A program made the translations under genes and the position numbers. Shown here piece by piece: positions 38,350-47,748 of a stretch of 64,000 bases of DNA. Source of the stretch: JALHSW01 sp963720675 (GTDB taxonomy: Bacteria > Actinomycetota > Acidimicrobiia > IMCC26256 > PALSA-555). The DNA lies in contig CAVRGH010000010.1 in assembly GCA_963720675.1 (NCBI GenBank), positions 2,356,001 to 2,420,000 on the forward strand, written 5' to 3'. Numbering within the stretch: the stretch's first letter is position 1; the number at the start of each line of letters is the position of its first letter. The notes beneath the pieces were generated by a model. The model was not told where the DNA came from, did not search any database, and worked only from the letters and a program-made list of their open reading frames with translations.

Positions 38350-39348
38350 CTAGGCGGCGGGCAGCCGGGAGAGCACGTTGGTCGCGACGCCGACGAGCTC
38401 GGCATCGGCGGGAGGCGTGTCACCGGTACAGGCCGCGACCACCACGGTGCGCTCACCCTGCTTCACGTAGAGGGTGCGGCCGCAGGTCTTGCTGCTGGAG
38501 AAGGCGCTGAAGCCGTCGACTGCGATCGCCGCGTCACCGGCACCGGGCACGCTCTGGTTCTGGGCGGCTTTGGTGAGTCGGTCGAACGCCAGCGTGCTCT
38601 CGTAGACATCGACCGCGAGCTCGGCGTCGTCCTGCGACGAGCCCGTCTTCGCGGTGTAGGTGCACGTCCCGTCGTTGTTGCCGGTCTTCGCCGGAGCGTC
38701 CAGGAACGCTTCGGCTTCGGCGCCCGTCACCAACGCCGTGCAGTCGCCGCCGGTCGGGAAGACCCCGCACGCCGACCCCGCCGCGGAGAACGCCGCCTTC
38801 TGCTTCGCGCTGGCGTCGTTGATGTCGATGCTCTTCGCCGACGCCCCGAACCGCTTGGTCGCGCGGCTCAGCGCCTGCTTGTCGATGTTGACCTCGCCCA
38901 CCACTGCCTGGAGGTCGGTCTCGGCGGTGATCTCGGCGTCGGCGAGCTTCTGGATCTGGTCCGCGCTCAGGCCGACGTCCTCGAGCATCGCGACGCCCTT
39001 CGCGAACGCCTTCGCCTGCCGCGTGAACAGCTTGTGGAGGGGCGGGTCGGTGCCGTCGGCGAGCGTCTGCGTCACCCGCTCGAGCTTGGGTGAGAGCAGG
39101 AGGTGGAAGCTGTTCGTGATCTCCCGCTCTGCCTTCGCGGCATCCTTCTTGTCGCCCGCGTTCGCGAACAGCGCGGCGAACGCGACCAGGAACTCGATCT
39201 GGAAGTAGTCGGAGAACGCCTCACAAGCTTCCCTGGTCGGAGGGGCCACGGCCTTCTCGGGGCGCGACGCGTCAGCGGGAAGCGCCGCGGCCAGCAGGGA
39301 GACCACCGCCAGGACGGCGACCAGCGGACCGCGCCACGAGCGCGTCAC
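38350..39348 (-). CDS. Secreted protein of unknown function
   Basis: 332 residues from a GTG at 39348 (VTRSWRGPLVAVLAVVSLLA signal peptide, cleaved near ADA-S). A helical N-terminal half (EREITNSFHLLLSPKLERV, LADAEITAETDLQAVVGEV) is followed by a compact C-terminal half with cysteines (GVFPTGGDCTALVTG, GTCTYTAKTGSS, SKTCGRTLYVKQGERTVVV) that resembles a small extracytoplasmic binding domain. Family unknown. The GTG overlaps the RraA-like TGA as GTGA. Confidence 0.7.
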   Translation of the reverse strand: MTRSWRGPLVAVLAVVSLLAAALPADASRPEKAVAPPTREACEAFSDYFQIEFLVAFAALFANAGDKKDAAKAEREITNSFHLLLSPKLERVTQTLADGTDPPLHKLFTRQAKAFAKGVAMLEDVGLSADQIQKLADAEITAETDLQAVVGEVNIDKQALSRATKRFGASAKSIDINDASAKQKAAFSAAGSACGVFPTGGDCTALVTGAEAEAFLDAPAKTGNNDGTCTYTAKTGSSQDDAELAVDVYESTLAFDRLTKAAQNQSVPGAGDAAIAVDGFSAFSSSKTCGRTLYVKQGERTVVVAACTGDTPPADAELVGVATNVLSRLPAA

Positions 39349-39969
39349 GCTTCGTCGATCGGTGAGGGGTCGAGGGAGAGCAGCTCGAGCGTCGTCGCAC
39401 CGTCGCGGAGCGCCGGCGAACATCCCGTCTTCCTTCTCGGCGCGGGCACGCCCTGCGGCGAGCACCGCATCGAGCGAGTCCCCGGGCACGATCGTGACCC
39501 CGTCGACGTCGCCGACGACCCAGTCGCCGAGGCGCACCTCGACGCCGCCTGCGGTCGTCGACCCCCCGGCGCTGCCCGGTCGCTCCTTCGTGGCACCCGG
39601 GAGCGCGAGACCGGTCGAGAACACCGGAAAGCCGTGCGCCTCGAGCGCGGCCGCGTCGCGGACACAGCCGTCGATGACGAGTCCGGTCAACCCGCGTGCC
39701 TCGGCGCCCGTCGTGAGGACCTCGCCCCAGTAGCCCAGCTCGCGCTCGTTCCCGACATCGACGACGAGCGCGTGACCGGCCGGCGACCGCGCGACCGCCA
39801 CGTGGATCGCGAGGTTGTCGCCGGGCGTGCACCGCACTGGATAGGCGGGCGCGGCGAGCGTCGCACCCCGCCAGGCCGGCTTGATGCTCGCCTGCATCGG
39901 CCGGCCGCCCGACTCGCCGAGGGTCGCCGATCCCAGGTCCAGCAGTGCTCGGGTCGTCGCGGCGGTCAT
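39345..39969 (-). CDS. RraA-like / HMG-aldolase-family protein, one frameshift
   Basis: About 208 residues. It starts MTAATTRALLDLGSATLGES, with NLAIHVAVARSPAGHALVVD and the family site GLVIDGCVRDAAALEAHGFP, whose Arg-Asp pair binds metal and substrate in aldolase members. A shift at about 39415 restores the C-terminus ALRDGATTLELLSLDPSP. In Actinobacteria these are usually 4-hydroxy-4-methyl-2-oxoglutarate aldolases or related lyases rather than RNase E regulators. Coupled to the secreted protein downstream. Confidence 0.8.
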
Positions 39970-39986
39970 GGGCTCCGGCTTCGGGT

Positions 39987-40078
39987 TGGCGGAGGGAGAG
40001 GGATTTGAACCCTCGAGGAGGCTTACACCCCCTACTCGCTTAGCAGGCGAGCACCTTCGGCCGCTCGGTCATCCCTCC
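39987..40078 (-). tRNA. tRNA-Ser (anticodon GCT)
   Basis: Minus-strand class-II tRNA: acceptor GGAGGGA/TCCCTCC, anticodon stem CTCGC/GCGAG with loop CTGCTAA (GCT), a long variable arm (AGGGGGTGTAAGCCTCCT) and T-loop TTCAAAT. The discriminator G is followed by an encoded CCA. Confidence 0.92.
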
Positions 40079-40092
40079 AAGGAGGAGGAAGT

Positions 40093-40539
40093 CTACGTCG
40101 GGCCGTCCTCGACCAGATATGCCAGGCGCTCGAGCGTCGCTTCCATGCCCTTGCGATTGCGCTCCGGGAAGCCCATGAGCTCGATCCCCTTGCGGCCGCG
40201 CCCGTTCGACCAGTCGAAGGTCTCTCGCACGCGCGTCCCGCCGTCGACCGGGGTCAGCTCATAACGCCACACGTTGCGGGCGTAGTGCTGCCACACGATC
40301 ACGCGCCCGTCGTCGAACTCCACCACCGTGTTGGTGATCCGGTACGGCACACCGATGCGCATGTCCATCGAGAACTGCGCGCCCTGGGACAGGCGGGTCG
40401 GGTTGCCGCGGGCGGCCTTCACGGTGTCGGAGCCGTCGAAGCGCGAGTGCTGGGTCGGGTCGGCCAGCAGGTCGAAGATCGCCTTGGGGGCGGCGTGGAT
40501 CACCCGTTCGGCGGAAACGATTCGCTCGGTCTCGGCCAT
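40093..40539 (-). CDS. SRPBCC/START-like protein
   Basis: 148 residues. MAETERIVSAERVIHAAPKA and IFDLLADPTQHSRFDGS, then VVEFDDGRVIVWQHYARNVW and GGTRVRETFDWSNG show the helix-grip fold used to bind hydrophobic ligands (polyketide cyclase/dehydrase family). Function unknown. Divergent from the PHP phosphoesterase by 22 bases, so the promoters face each other. Confidence 0.82.
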   Translation of the reverse strand: MAETERIVSAERVIHAAPKAIFDLLADPTQHSRFDGSDTVKAARGNPTRLSQGAQFSMDMRIGVPYRITNTVVEFDDGRVIVWQHYARNVWRYELTPVDGGTRVRETFDWSNGRGRKGIELMGFPERNRKGMEATLERLAYLVEDGPT

Positions 40540-40561
40540 GTCCAGACGGTACCGTGGCCGG

Positions 40562-41582
40562 GTGGACCCGGGAGAAGCGCTCGAGCGCATCGCCGATCTG
40601 CTCCAACGCGTGCGCAACCAGCGCCCCAAGGTGCAGGCGTTTCGCCGTGCCGCCGAGGCGATCCGCGACCTCCCACCCGACGAGCTGCGGGCGCGCGCCG
40701 ACGCCGGCACGCTCACCGACCTCCCCGGCATCGGCGAAGAGCAGCGCCACGGTCATCACCGAGGCGCTCGAGGGCAAGACGCCCGCGTACCTCGAGAATC
40801 TCGCCACCGACCACGAGCCGCCCACCGACCTCGCGGGTCCGGTGCGCGCCGCGCTGCGCGGCGACCTGCATCTGCACTCCGACTGGTCCGACGGCGGGGC
40901 GACCATCGAGGCGATGGCCCGCACCGCGGCCGAGCTCGGGCACGAGTACCTCGCGCTCACCGACCACTCGCCGCTCGTGCGCGTCGCACACGGGCTCGAC
41001 GCGGCCCGACTCGAGCAGCAGCTCGAGACGCTCGCCACGATGAACGCCGAGCTCGCTCCGTTCCGGATCCTCGCCGGCATGGAGGTCGACATCCGCGACG
41101 ACGGCTCGCTCGACATGGACGCCGACATGCTCGCCCAGCTCGACGTCGTCGTCGCGAGCGTGCACTCGAAGCTCGACATGGAGTCTGCGGCCATGACGAA
41201 GCGGCTGGTGACCGCGCTGGCGAACCCGCACGTCGACATCCTGGGGCACTGCACCGGACGCCTGGTCGTGGGGAAGGGTCGGGCCGAGTCGACGTTCGAC
41301 GCCGAGCTCGTCTTCGCCGCGGCAGCACACCTCGACAAGGCGATCGAGGTGAACTCCCGACCGGAGCGCCTCGACCCGCCCCGGCGGCTCCTCAAGCTCG
41401 TCGACGAGTCCGGCGCCAAGATCTCGATCGACTCCGACGCCCACGCGACCTGGCAGCTCCCGTGGCAGACGTACGGCGCGCACCGCGTGGCCGAGGCCGG
41501 CATCGCCGTCGACCGGATCGTGAACTCCTGGCCGGTCGACGACCTGCTCGCGTGGACCGCCGCCCACGCCGACGCCGCCTGA
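40562..41582 (+). CDS. PHP-domain phosphoesterase with HhH region, one frameshift
   Basis: About 340 residues from a GTG. The N-terminal 60 residues (VQAFRRAAEAIRDLPPDELR, LTDLPGIGE) resemble the helix-hairpin-helix part of PolX/PHP proteins. After a shift at about 40735 the PHP metal motifs follow: DLHLHSDWSDGG, LALTDHSPLVRVAHGL, ILAGMEVDI, HVDILGHCTGR and ISIDSDAH. It is likely a metal-dependent phosphoesterase acting on DNA 3' ends or a phosphorylated metabolite. No polymerase domain is present. Confidence 0.82.
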
Positions 41583-41637
41583 ACCCCCTCTCCCGAACGA
41601 GCAAGTGACGGTCCGGGATCGTCATCGACCGTGAGCG

Positions 41638-43233
41638 TCACGCGTTCGTCATCACGACGCCTTCCCAGGGTCCGAGCACGAGCTCGCCCGCGACCTGCTC
41701 GCCGTCGCGACCACGGCTCGTGCCGATCCGCACGGTTCCCCGCACGCCGGCGAGCGACGCGGGCGCATCGCCGAGGTTGAGCGCGACGACGAGCCGACGC
41801 GCCGCGCCGCCAGGCCCACACCGACCCCTCGGTGGGGAGCTCCTCGTACCCACCATCACGCAGGTCCGCCAGCTCGCGTCGGAGCGCGATCAGGTCGCGC
41901 GTGAGGTGCAGCGCGGAGTCGGGATCCACGCGCTGGTCGGCGACGTTGCAGTCCTCGACGATGCCGAACGGCAGCCACGGCTCGACGCCGGCCTCGGTGA
42001 ACCCGGCGCCCGGGACCGGGCGCCCACGGCATCGGCGTCCGCGCCGCGTCGCGGTTGTGGATCGGCTGCAACGCGATCGTGACGGGGTCGAGCATCCGCT
42101 CGACCGGGACGTCGGTGTCGGGCATCCCGAGCTCGTCGCCGTAGTAGAGGAACACCGCGCCGCGAAGGGTCAGCAGCATCACGAGCAGGGCCCGGGCCTT
42201 GTCGCGGTCGCCGGCGGCCCAACGAGTCGGGAAGCGGGAGACGTCGTGGTTGCTGCCGGTCCAGACGGGTGAGCACCCGTCGGGGATCGTCGCCTCGGTG
42301 TCTGCCACGAGCGCACGCAGGGTCGCGACGTCGAGCTGCTCGAGCATGAACGGGATGTTGAACGCGAGTCCGAGCTCGTCGCCCACGCCGTAGAACGGCA
42401 TCAGGTGGGCGACGTCCTCCACGAACGTCTCGCCGACGAGGAGCTTCGGCGGGTCGTACTCGTCCGCGATCGTTCGCCAGCGGCGATGCACGTCGTGCAC
42501 CTCAGGGCGGTTCGAGTTGTACTGCGGGACCTGACCGCGGAGCTGGTCGAGGATCGGATCCTGCTCGGTCGCGGGCGGGTTGTCGCGCAGCTCCCGATCC
42601 TTGACGATCATGTGCGCGACGTCGATGCGGAACCCCGCGACCCCGCGCTCGAACCAGTACCGGAGGATGTCGTCGAACGCGTTCCTGACGTCGTCGTTCC
42701 ACCAGTTCAGGTCGGCCTGCGAGTCCAGGAAGTTGTGCAGGAACATCTGCGAAGCGACGCCGGGCTCGGGCGTCGGCTCCAGACTCCCAGGCCGGGCCGG
42801 TGAACTGGCTCACCCAGTTGTTCGGCGGCCCCCCGTCGGCCGTGGGGTCCGCCCACACGAACCAGTCACGATGCTCCGCATCACGCGCGGTGCACGCGTC
42901 GAGGAACCACGGGTGCTGGATGCTCGTGTGGTTCGGCACGAGGTCGAGGAGCACCTTGATCCCGCGTCTCGTCGCCTCGGCAACGAGCTCGTCGAGGTCG
43001 GCCGCCGTGCCGAGGTCGGGGTGCACGCCGAGGTAGTCGGCGACGTCGTAGCCCCAGTCCGCGTTCGGCGACGGGAACGTCGGCGAGATCCACAGCACCT
43101 CGACGCCCAGCCACTCGAGGTGCTCCAGGCGCGCGGTGATGCCCGGCAGATCCCCGATGCCGTCGCCATTCGAATCGGCGAACGAACGGGGATAGATCTG
43201 GTAGCACACCGCGCCGTGCCACCACTGGGTCAT
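41638..43233 (-). CDS. GH13 alpha-glucosidase, three frameshifts
   Basis: About 532 residues from an ATG at 43233. GH13 marks: VCYQIYPRSFADSNGDGIGD, LDLVPNHTS, GVAGFRIDVAHMI (nucleophile aspartate), KLLVGETFVED (acid/base glutamate) and WTGSNHDVSRFPTRW (transition-state aspartate). GDGIGDLPGI fits oligo-1,6-glucosidase/alpha-glucosidase (Ca-binding loop). Shifts lie at about 42785, 42020 and 41810. The C-terminal beta-domain ends LGPWEGVVMTNA. It releases glucose for the glucokinases and pentose-phosphate genes found at 46-52 kb. Confidence 0.88.
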
Positions 43234-43252
43234 GCGCGCAGCGTACAAAGAG

Positions 43253-43337
43253 CGGAGGGGGTGGGATTCGAACCCACGGAGGCTTGCACCTCAGCGGTTT
43301 TCAAGACCGCGCCATTCGGCCGCTCTGGCACCCCTCC
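43253..43337 (-). tRNA. tRNA-Ser (anticodon TGA)
   Basis: Minus-strand class-II tRNA: acceptor GGAGGGG/CCCCTCC, anticodon stem GCGGT/ACCGC with loop CTTGAAA (TGA), long variable arm, T-loop TTCGAAT, discriminator G, no encoded CCA. It lies 18 bases downstream of serS on the same strand, so the synthetase and its substrate tRNA may share a transcript. Confidence 0.92.
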
Positions 43338-43355
43338 CGCAGGAGAGCGTACGCG

Positions 43356-44603
43356 TCAGCGCGCCGGGACCCGCTCGAACCCGGTGATCGGACGCAGCAC
43401 ATCGGGCACCACGAACGCGCCGTCGTCCTGGTAGTGCTCCCACAGGAACACGAGCGTGCGCCCGACCGCGCACGCCGTGCCGTTCAACGTGTGCACGAGT
43501 CGGCTCCCGGCCGCGTCCTTGACGCGTGTGCCGAGCCGTCGGGCGGAGAAGTCCCGGTAGTTCGAGCACGACGTGAGCTCCCGGTACCGGCCCTCCGAGG
43601 GCAACCACACCTCGAGGTCGTACTTCCGAGCCGCCGCGGCGCCGAGGTCGCCGGCCGCGATGTTCACCACGCGGTACGGCAGGCCGAGTCCACCGACGAT
43701 GGACTCCTCGATCGCGAGGATCCGCTCGTGCTCGTCGTCGGACGCCTCGGGGAGCGAGTACGAGAACATCTCGACCTTGTCGAACTGGTGGACGCGGAAG
43801 ATGCCGGTCGTGTCCTTCCCGTGCGTCCCGGCCTCGCGGCGGAAGCAGGTGGACACGCCGGCGTAGCGCGCGGGCAGATCGTCGGCGGTGAGGCGTTCGC
43901 CGCGGTGCAGGGTGGAGAGCGGGACCTCGCTCGTGCCGACCAGGAACAGCTCGCCCCCGTCGATGTCGTACACCTGGTTGCGGTCGGTGGGGAAGAACCC
44001 TGCCTCCACCATCGCCTCTTCCCGCACGAGCACCGGTGGCGCGACCGGGACGAACCCTTCGGCGACCAGGTGCCCCATCACCCACTGCACCAACGCGAGC
44101 TCGACGAGCACCGCCTCTCGCATGAGTGACGCGAAGCGTGACCCGCTCGACTCGGTCGCGTGGCGCGTCTCCACGAAGCCGAGCGACTCGGCGAACGCGG
44201 CGTGGTCGAGCGGCGGTGGCGGTGGCGTGCTGCCGACCGAGCGCAGCACCTCGCCGTCGTCCTCTCCGCCGTCGGGAACCGCGGCGTCAGCCGGGTTCGG
44301 CACCTGGAGCGCGAGGTCGCGCACCGTGGCGTCGAGCTCCGCGAGCTCGTGCTCGGCCTGCTGCAGCTCCGCCTTGAGCTCACCTGCCTCGGCCAGCTTG
44401 GCAGGACGCTCGTCGGGGGACGCCTTGCCGATCTCCTTCGAGACGGCGTTCTGGCGCGCACGGAGCGACTCGACCTCCGTCTGCTGCGCGCGCTGCGCGG
44501 CATCGGCGCCGAGCACCGCATCGATGAGTCCCGCGGGCACGCGCTTGCGCTCGATCGCGACCCGGACGTCGGGGTCCTCGCGGAGTCGACGGAGGTCGAT
44601 CAC
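43356..44603 (-). CDS. serS: Seryl-tRNA synthetase
   Basis: 415 residues from a GTG. An N-terminal coiled-coil tRNA-binding arm (VESLRARQNAVSKEIGKA, ELKAELQQAEHELAELDATV) precedes the class-II core: FLVGTSEVPLSTLHRGERL (serine/ATP pocket), motif 2 CFRREAGTHGKDTTGIFRVH with QFDKVEMF, and motif 3 LNGTACAVGRTLVFLWEHYQ. It charges the tRNA-Ser genes at 43253 and 39987. The GTG overlaps the pheA stop (GTGA). Confidence 0.93.
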   Translation of the reverse strand: MIDLRRLREDPDVRVAIERKRVPAGLIDAVLGADAAQRAQQTEVESLRARQNAVSKEIGKASPDERPAKLAEAGELKAELQQAEHELAELDATVRDLALQVPNPADAAVPDGGEDDGEVLRSVGSTPPPPPLDHAAFAESLGFVETRHATESSGSRFASLMREAVLVELALVQWVMGHLVAEGFVPVAPPVLVREEAMVEAGFFPTDRNQVYDIDGGELFLVGTSEVPLSTLHRGERLTADDLPARYAGVSTCFRREAGTHGKDTTGIFRVHQFDKVEMFSYSLPEASDDEHERILAIEESIVGGLGLPYRVVNIAAGDLGAAAARKYDLEVWLPSEGRYRELTSCSNYRDFSARRLGTRVKDAAGSRLVHTLNGTACAVGRTLVFLWEHYQDDGAFVVPDVLRPITGFERVPAR

Positions 44604-45529
44604 GCTCCGGGTGGCCGGATCTGCGCACGCAGGCCCTCGACCCAGTCGGTCGCCTGCTTCCATGCCTCGTTCGCGACGCGCCGGCGTTCGGGGGCCGCCG
44701 CGCCCGCAACCGCGTACGACCCGAGGAACTTCACCTCGGCCTGGTTCGCCAGCAGGTGACGCAGGCAGTCGGCGAGGACCTCGTCGCCGATGTGGCCCTC
44801 GATGTCGATGAAGAAGCAGTACTGCCCGAGCCCACGCTTGGTCGGGCGGGACTCGAGCTTGGTGAGGTCGATGCCCCGCGCCGCGAACTCCTGGAGGATC
44901 GAGAGCAGGGACCCCGGACGGTTCTCGCGCTGGAAGCACACGATCGACGTCTTGTCGTGGCCCGTGGGCGCGGGGACACCGCGGCCGACGACGACGAACC
45001 GCGTCTCGTTCCCCGGGTGGTCCTCGATCTCGGACGCGAGGATCTCGAGCCCGAACATCTCCGCGCCGTGCGACGTACCGATCGACGCGCGCGAGGTGTC
45101 GTCGGACTCCGCGACCTGCTGCGCGGCGGCGGCGGTCGAGTTGGACGCGACGAGCTCGACGTCGGGCAGCTTCGCCGAGAGCCAGCCGCGCGACTGCCCG
45201 AGGGGGTTCGGATGCGAGATGACGGTCCGGACGTCGGTCAGCTGCGTGCCCACCTTGCCGCAGAGGTGCAACGAGATCGGGAGGTCGACCTCGCGCTGGA
45301 TCAACAAGTCGGTGTCGAACGCGAGCGTGTCGATCGTGACGGTGATCGTGCCCTCGATCGAGTTCTCGATCGGGACCAGTCCGAGGTCCACGTCACCGCG
45401 CTCGACCGCGGTGATCACATTCGGGACCGTGCGCAGCGGGACGGGCTCGCCCGCGGCGAGGTCGGGTTGGGTGTGCAGTGCCTCGTCCGCGAACGTGCCG
45501 CGGGGCCCGAGGAAGCCGACGCGGGTCAC
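44600..45529 (-). CDS. pheA: Prephenate dehydratase with ACT domain
   Basis: 309 residues, stand-alone (no chorismate mutase fusion). FLGPRGTFADEAL opens the periplasmic-binding-like catalytic domain; VPIENSIEGT, SHPNPLGQ and the TRF motif in NETRFVVVGR mark the active site. The C-terminal ACT domain has RPGSLLSILQEFAARGIDLT and the Phe-binding LESRPTKRGLGQYCFFIDIEG. It makes phenylpyruvate and is feedback-inhibited by phenylalanine. Coupled to serS. Confidence 0.92.
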   Translation of the reverse strand: MTRVGFLGPRGTFADEALHTQPDLAAGEPVPLRTVPNVITAVERGDVDLGLVPIENSIEGTITVTIDTLAFDTDLLIQREVDLPISLHLCGKVGTQLTDVRTVISHPNPLGQSRGWLSAKLPDVELVASNSTAAAAQQVAESDDTSRASIGTSHGAEMFGLEILASEIEDHPGNETRFVVVGRGVPAPTGHDKTSIVCFQRENRPGSLLSILQEFAARGIDLTKLESRPTKRGLGQYCFFIDIEGHIGDEVLADCLRHLLANQAEVKFLGSYAVAGAAAPERRRVANEAWKQATDWVEGLRAQIRPPGA

Positions 45530-45612
45530 GACGAAGAATCGTAGTGGGGCAACCCTCGCATCCCGCGGCCGATTCGGCGGCGTCGGGGACCCCGGCGCGT
45601 AGGGTCGGCGCC

Positions 45613-45996
45613 GTGCGGCACTGGACCCTCGACCAGGCGAAGGCCGCGCTCCCCGAGGTGAGCGCGATCGCCCGACGCATGCGCTTGCTCGTGCGCGAGT
45701 CGCGCGAGCACGCGCGGGGTCACGAAGGCGGACGCGGCGCCCCCGTGGCGAGCAACGGCCACGGACCGGCGGTGCACGTCGACGACCGGGAGCTGCGGGC
45801 CCTCATCGCCGACCTCGACGCGCGCGGGATCATCGTCCGCGACCCGGCGCGGGGGCTCATCGATTTCCAGGCGCGCACGGGCGGCGGTGAGCCGTACCAC
45901 CTCTGCTGGCTCGACGGTGAGGAGACGATCGAGTGGTGGCACTGGCCCGACGCGGGATTCGCCGGTCGGGCACCGCTCGACGAGCCGCCCGAGTGA
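45613..45996 (+). CDS. DUF2203 domain protein
   Basis: 127 residues from a GTG. WTLDQAKAALPEVSAIARRM opens the domain; IIVRDPARGLIDFQARTGG, PYHLCWLDGEETIEWWHWPD and GFAGRAPLDEPPE are its conserved blocks. The H/W/D-rich segment suggests metal or ligand binding. Function unknown. Convergent with ppgK. Confidence 0.82.
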   Translation: MRHWTLDQAKAALPEVSAIARRMRLLVRESREHARGHEGGRGAPVASNGHGPAVHVDDRELRALIADLDARGIIVRDPARGLIDFQARTGGGEPYHLCWLDGEETIEWWHWPDAGFAGRAPLDEPPE

Positions 45997-46012
45997 TCGG
46001 GACCGGTCGGGA

Positions 46013-46744
46013 CTAGCCCGAAGCAATCGCCGCGCCGACGATGCCGGCCTCGTTCAGCAGCTTGGCCGGCACGATCTCGGCCTGGGTCTTCAGCTTCGGG
46101 AGGAACTTGTCGGCCTTCTTGCTGATGCCGCCACCGACGACGATGAGGTCGGGCCAGAGCAGCCGTTCGAGCTCTGCGAGGTACTCGTTCAGCCGCTTCG
46201 CCCACTGCTTCCACGAGAGCTTGTCGCGCTCCCGCGCGATCTCCGAGGCGCGCCGCTCCGCGTCCTTGCCCCGGATCTTGAGGTGGCCGAGCTCGGTGTT
46301 GGGGACGAGCACGCCGTTGTGGAACACGGCCGACCCGATCCCGGTGCCGAGCGTGAGCATCACGACCGTGTCCGTGCGCCCCTGCGCCGCCCCGAACCTC
46401 ATCTCGGCGAGGCCGGCTGCGTCCGCGTCGTTCACCACCGTCACCGGCATGCCCGCGACGCGCGAGAAGACCTCGGCCGCGTCCGTGTCGACCCACGACT
46501 CGTCGATGTTCGCCGCAGTGTGGACCAGTCCGCCCTTCACGACCGCAGGGAACGCCGCGCCGATCGAGGCGGTCCAGTCGAAGTGCTTCGCGAGCTGCGC
46601 GACGACGCCCGCGACGGCTTCCGGCGTCGCCGGTTTGGGGGTGAGGATCCGCTCGCGCGGTGCCAGGAGGGTGCCGGTCTCGAGGTCGACCGGTGCGGCC
46701 TTGATCCCGGTTCCGCCGATGTCGATGCCCAAGCGGGTCGTCAC
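46013..46744 (-). CDS. ppgK: Polyphosphate/ATP glucokinase
   Basis: 243 residues, ROK superfamily. LGIDIGGTGIKAAPVDLETG (phosphate 1), VTVVNDADAAGLAEMRFGAA and TLGTGIGSAVF give the sugar and phosphate loops; the PpgK-typical NTELGHLKIRGKDAERRAS is present instead of a zinc motif. It phosphorylates glucose with polyphosphate or ATP. The GTG at 46744 overlaps the TGA of the upstream ABC-cNMP gene, so it is the last gene of that operon. Confidence 0.9.
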   Translation of the reverse strand: MTTRLGIDIGGTGIKAAPVDLETGTLLAPRERILTPKPATPEAVAGVVAQLAKHFDWTASIGAAFPAVVKGGLVHTAANIDESWVDTDAAEVFSRVAGMPVTVVNDADAAGLAEMRFGAAQGRTDTVVMLTLGTGIGSAVFHNGVLVPNTELGHLKIRGKDAERRASEIARERDKLSWKQWAKRLNEYLAELERLLWPDLIVVGGGISKKADKFLPKLKTQAEIVPAKLLNEAGIVGAAIASG

Positions 46745-47748
46745 GATGCAGTGCTCCTCGTCGCGTCGTTGGCCTTCCCGAGCAGGTCCCCGGCGATGTC
46801 GCCCCGGTGGGCCCGGAAGTCCCGCAAGGTGTACCCCGTCACGACCGCGGGCGCACTCCCGGCCCGTGCAGTCGCGGAGCGTCGGAGGCCGAACATCGGT
46901 GCGAGCTCCCCGAAGTAGCCGGCCGTCTCGATCACGGTGAGCAGCTCCTCGCCACCATCGGCCAGCTCCTGCACGATCTCGACCTGACCGGAGTCCACCT
47001 CGTAGACCAGGTCTCCCGGGTCGCCCTGGCGGAACAGGACCTCACCGGCCGCGAGCTCGACCCGTTCGGGCGGACGGGACTCTGCGAGCGAGGCGTGGGG
47101 GGTGAGCTCCACCACGCGGTCGGCGAGGGGGAGCAGCCGCTCGTCGTGCGTCGCGATCACCACGATTCGGCCCGGGAGCTGCGAGCTCACGGAGCAGCCG
47201 GATCACGCCGTCGACCTGCACGTAGTCGAGGGACGCGGTCGGTTCGTCGGCGACGATCAACGGCGGGTCGAGCGCGAGCGAACGGGCGATCGCGACTCGC
47301 TGCTGCTGGCCGCCCGAGAGCATCCCGGGCTTGTGCCCCATGCGGTCGTCGAGCCCGACCAGCGTGAGCAGCTCCTCGGCGCGGGCCCGCGCGGCGGCGC
47401 GCGACACGCCTGCGTTGCGCAAGGAGATCGACACGTTCTCGCCGCGGTGAGGCTCGGGATGAGGTTGAACGCCTGGAACACGACGCCCACCGTGTGCCGC
47501 CGGTAGTCGGTGAGCTCGTCCCCGCTGAGGCTGGTGACCTCGATGTCGCCGACGGTGATCGTTCCCGACGTCGGCGTGAGCAGCGACGCGAGCATCGAGA
47601 GCAGCGTCGTCTTCCCGCATCCACTCGCGCCCAACAGCAGCACCAGCTCACCGGTGCCGAGCTCGAGGTCGAAGTGGTCGAACGGGCGCACGACGTAGCC
47701 ACCACTCGAGTACTCCATCGTGAGGTCGCGAATCGAGATGTCGGGCAT
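46741..47748 (-). CDS. ABC ATPase fused to a cyclic-nucleotide-binding (CRP-like) domain, two frameshifts
   Basis: About 335 residues. The N-terminal MacB-like ATPase has Walker A LLGASGCGKTT, VGVVFQAFNLIPSL, signature MLSGGQQQRVAIARSLAL and Walker B IVADEPTASLDYV. It ends with VIATHDERLLPLADRVVEL (H-loop) and then a cNMP-type sensor: GEVLFRQGDPGDLVYEVDSG, VEIVQELADGGEELLTVIET and AGYFGELAPMFGLRRSATAR. Shifts lie at about 47445 and 47188. Its ATG shares bases with the FtsX permease stop and its own stop overlaps ppgK. The fused sensor suggests ligand-gated transport. Confidence 0.82.

Noticed and set aside
38350..39969. Fusion of RraA-like and secreted protein
   Set aside because: A one-base shift at about 39415 joins them; the corrected RraA frame ends in TGA at 39345-39347 and a signal peptide starts at the GTG at 39348.
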